A program made the translations under genes and the position numbers. 64,000 bases of DNA, from contig NZ_LGIW01000015.1 of assembly GCF_001275385.1 (NCBI RefSeq), forward strand, positions 2,099,489 to 2,163,488, in the 5' to 3' direction. The notes below the pieces were generated by a model that saw nothing but the letters and a program-made list of their open reading frames with translations, searched no databases and was not told where the DNA came from. Source of the stretch: Exiguobacterium sp. BMC-KP. Lineage in GTDB: Bacteria > Bacillota > Bacilli > Exiguobacteriales > Exiguobacteriaceae. Every line of letters begins with the position of its first letter. Within the stretch, counting starts at the first letter, position 1. Of this stretch, positions 63,378 through 64,000 are shown in pieces.

Positions 63378-63823
63378 GATTTCAATCCCTCACATAATGT
63401 AATGTATCGTTCTCCAATCGGTGTCAGCTCAAAACGACGGCTATCGTCACCTGTTCGTGTAATCGAGATTGCTAATCGTTCCGGTGGAAGGCTGTCCGCA
63501 ATCAACTCAGACCACTCGACGACAGCGACACCTTCACCGTTGAGATACTCTTCTAGTCCAATGTCGTCGCCTGAACCTTCGAGGCGATAGACATCCATAT
63601 GATAAAGAGGAAGACGTCCTGTATAGACTTTCATGATCGTAAACGTCGGACTGTTGACATGACGTGTCACACCTAATCCTTTAGCAAAACTTTGAGTGAA
63701 TGTCGTTTTCCCAGCACCTAAGTCTCCATCAAGCGTAATGACCATTCCTGCTTCAGCACGTCGTCCAAGTTCAAGGGCTAAAGCAGTCGTTTCTTCCAAG
63801 CTGTTCATTTCCAGTTCTATCAT
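63374..63823 (-). CDS. tsaE: tRNA threonylcarbamoyladenosine biosynthesis ATPase TsaE
   Basis: A 149-residue P-loop ATPase that drives turnover of the threonylcarbamoyl-transfer complex. Walker A GDLGAGKTTFTQ near residues 35-46, SPTFTIMKVY, YHMDVYRL and VVEWSE are conserved. AAAGGAGGAG lies seven bases before the ATG. First gene of the tsa operon. Confidence 0.95.
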   Translation of the reverse strand: MIELEMNSLEETTALALELGRRAEAGMVITLDGDLGAGKTTFTQSFAKGLGVTRHVNSPTFTIMKVYTGRLPLYHMDVYRLEGSGDDIGLEEYLNGEGVAVVEWSELIADSLPPERLAISITRTGDDSRRFELTPIGERYITLCEGLKS

Positions 63824-63883
63824 ACGATGTCTCCTCCTTTAATACGTACTGTTCATCCTTCTCTATTGTACCGGACGAAAAAG

Positions 63884-63920
63884 GCAAAAAAAAATACGAA
63901 ACGCTGAACGTTTCGTAGTA
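63884..63920 (-). terminator. Terminator after tRNA-fMet
   Basis: Minus-strand TACGAAACG pairs with CGTTTCGTA and runs into nine T. Confidence 0.9.
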
Positions 63921-63942
63921 AAGTTGAAGTTAAGTTTAAAAT

Positions 63943-64000
63943 TGGTTGCGGGGGCCGGATTTGAACCGACGACCTTTGGGTTATGAGCCCAACGAGCTGG
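63943..64000 (-). tRNA. Initiator tRNA-fMet (CAT), 5' part cut by window edge
   Basis: The visible 58 bases include anticodon stem TTGGG/CCCAA with the three G-C pairs of initiator tRNAs, loop CTCATAA (anticodon CAT), T-arm GTCGGTTCAAATCCGGC, acceptor 3' strand CCCCGCAA and encoded CCA. Close match to Bacillus initiator tRNA; the D-arm and 5' acceptor lie beyond 64000. Confidence 0.92.

Overview
The window reads as a chromosomal segment of a low-to-moderate GC Firmicute of the order Bacillales, most likely Exiguobacterium. The evidence is gene order. It carries the Bacillus-type block rpmE-rho-glpX-murA/Z-transaldolase-fba-spo0F-ywjG-pyrG-rpoE and the ydi block tsaE-tsaB-rimI-tsaD/ydiF/rex-tatA-tatC/ydiK-ydiL-groES-groEL. 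Both are rearranged relative to Bacillus subtilis, and sporulation genes are absent apart from one Spo0F-like receiver. Genus is inference; no rRNA is present. No phage, transposase or CRISPR was seen.

Layout. 1-2.2 kb: partial metN behind an S-box riboswitch, and a second, divergent S-box ahead of an alpha/beta hydrolase. 2.2-3.7 kb: tdk and a DedA protein. 3.7-14.9 kb: core block on the minus strand (rpmE2, rho, glpX, a MurA-like gene with altered active-site residues, transaldolase, fba, Spo0F-like receiver, pyrG with a reiterative-transcription attenuator, rpoE), interrupted by a cell-wall hydrolase and an SDR. 15-24.9 kb: accessory genes. These are an ArsR-controlled pair of small transporters, two copies of an inverted repeated element around a 58-codon gene, a DeoR/oxidoreductase operon, a GGDEF/ion-channel operon and mgtE. 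25-28.2 kb: MntR-controlled manganese ABC importer and a PCYCGC lipoprotein. 28.3-37 kb: an oxidoreductase, an orphan sensor kinase, wrbA, an LtaS-type enzyme and an AT-rich argO-HEAT pair. 37-42.3 kb: groESL with CIRCE, ydiL/ydiK homologues, a DUF2089 operon and a glutamate/aspartate symporter. 42.5-47.5 kb: Fur-controlled ferredoxin-NADP reductase and siderophore ABC importer. 47.6-53.1 kb: three tandem paralogous membrane proteins, a 52-residue membrane protein and a 1248-residue subtilase. 53.3-57.7 kb: tRNA-Ala, tatC, tatA, rex and an ABC-F protein. 57.8-60.6 kb: an HxlR/DoxX/flavin-reductase quinone-stress locus, a Fur-controlled flavodoxin and a HAD hydrolase. 60.7-64 kb: tsaD, rimI, tsaB, tsaE and the 3' part of initiator tRNA-fMet.

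How the genes fit together. Metal homeostasis is dense: manganese import under MntR, iron uptake and iron-sparing flavodoxin under Fur, magnesium by MgtE. Thiol/quinone stress is represented by HxlR-DoxX-flavin reductase, WrbA and Rex. Intrinsic terminators with long GC stems followed by T-runs separate nearly every convergent pair, so transcription units can be drawn confidently. All functional calls come from reading translations and motifs; no database search was run.
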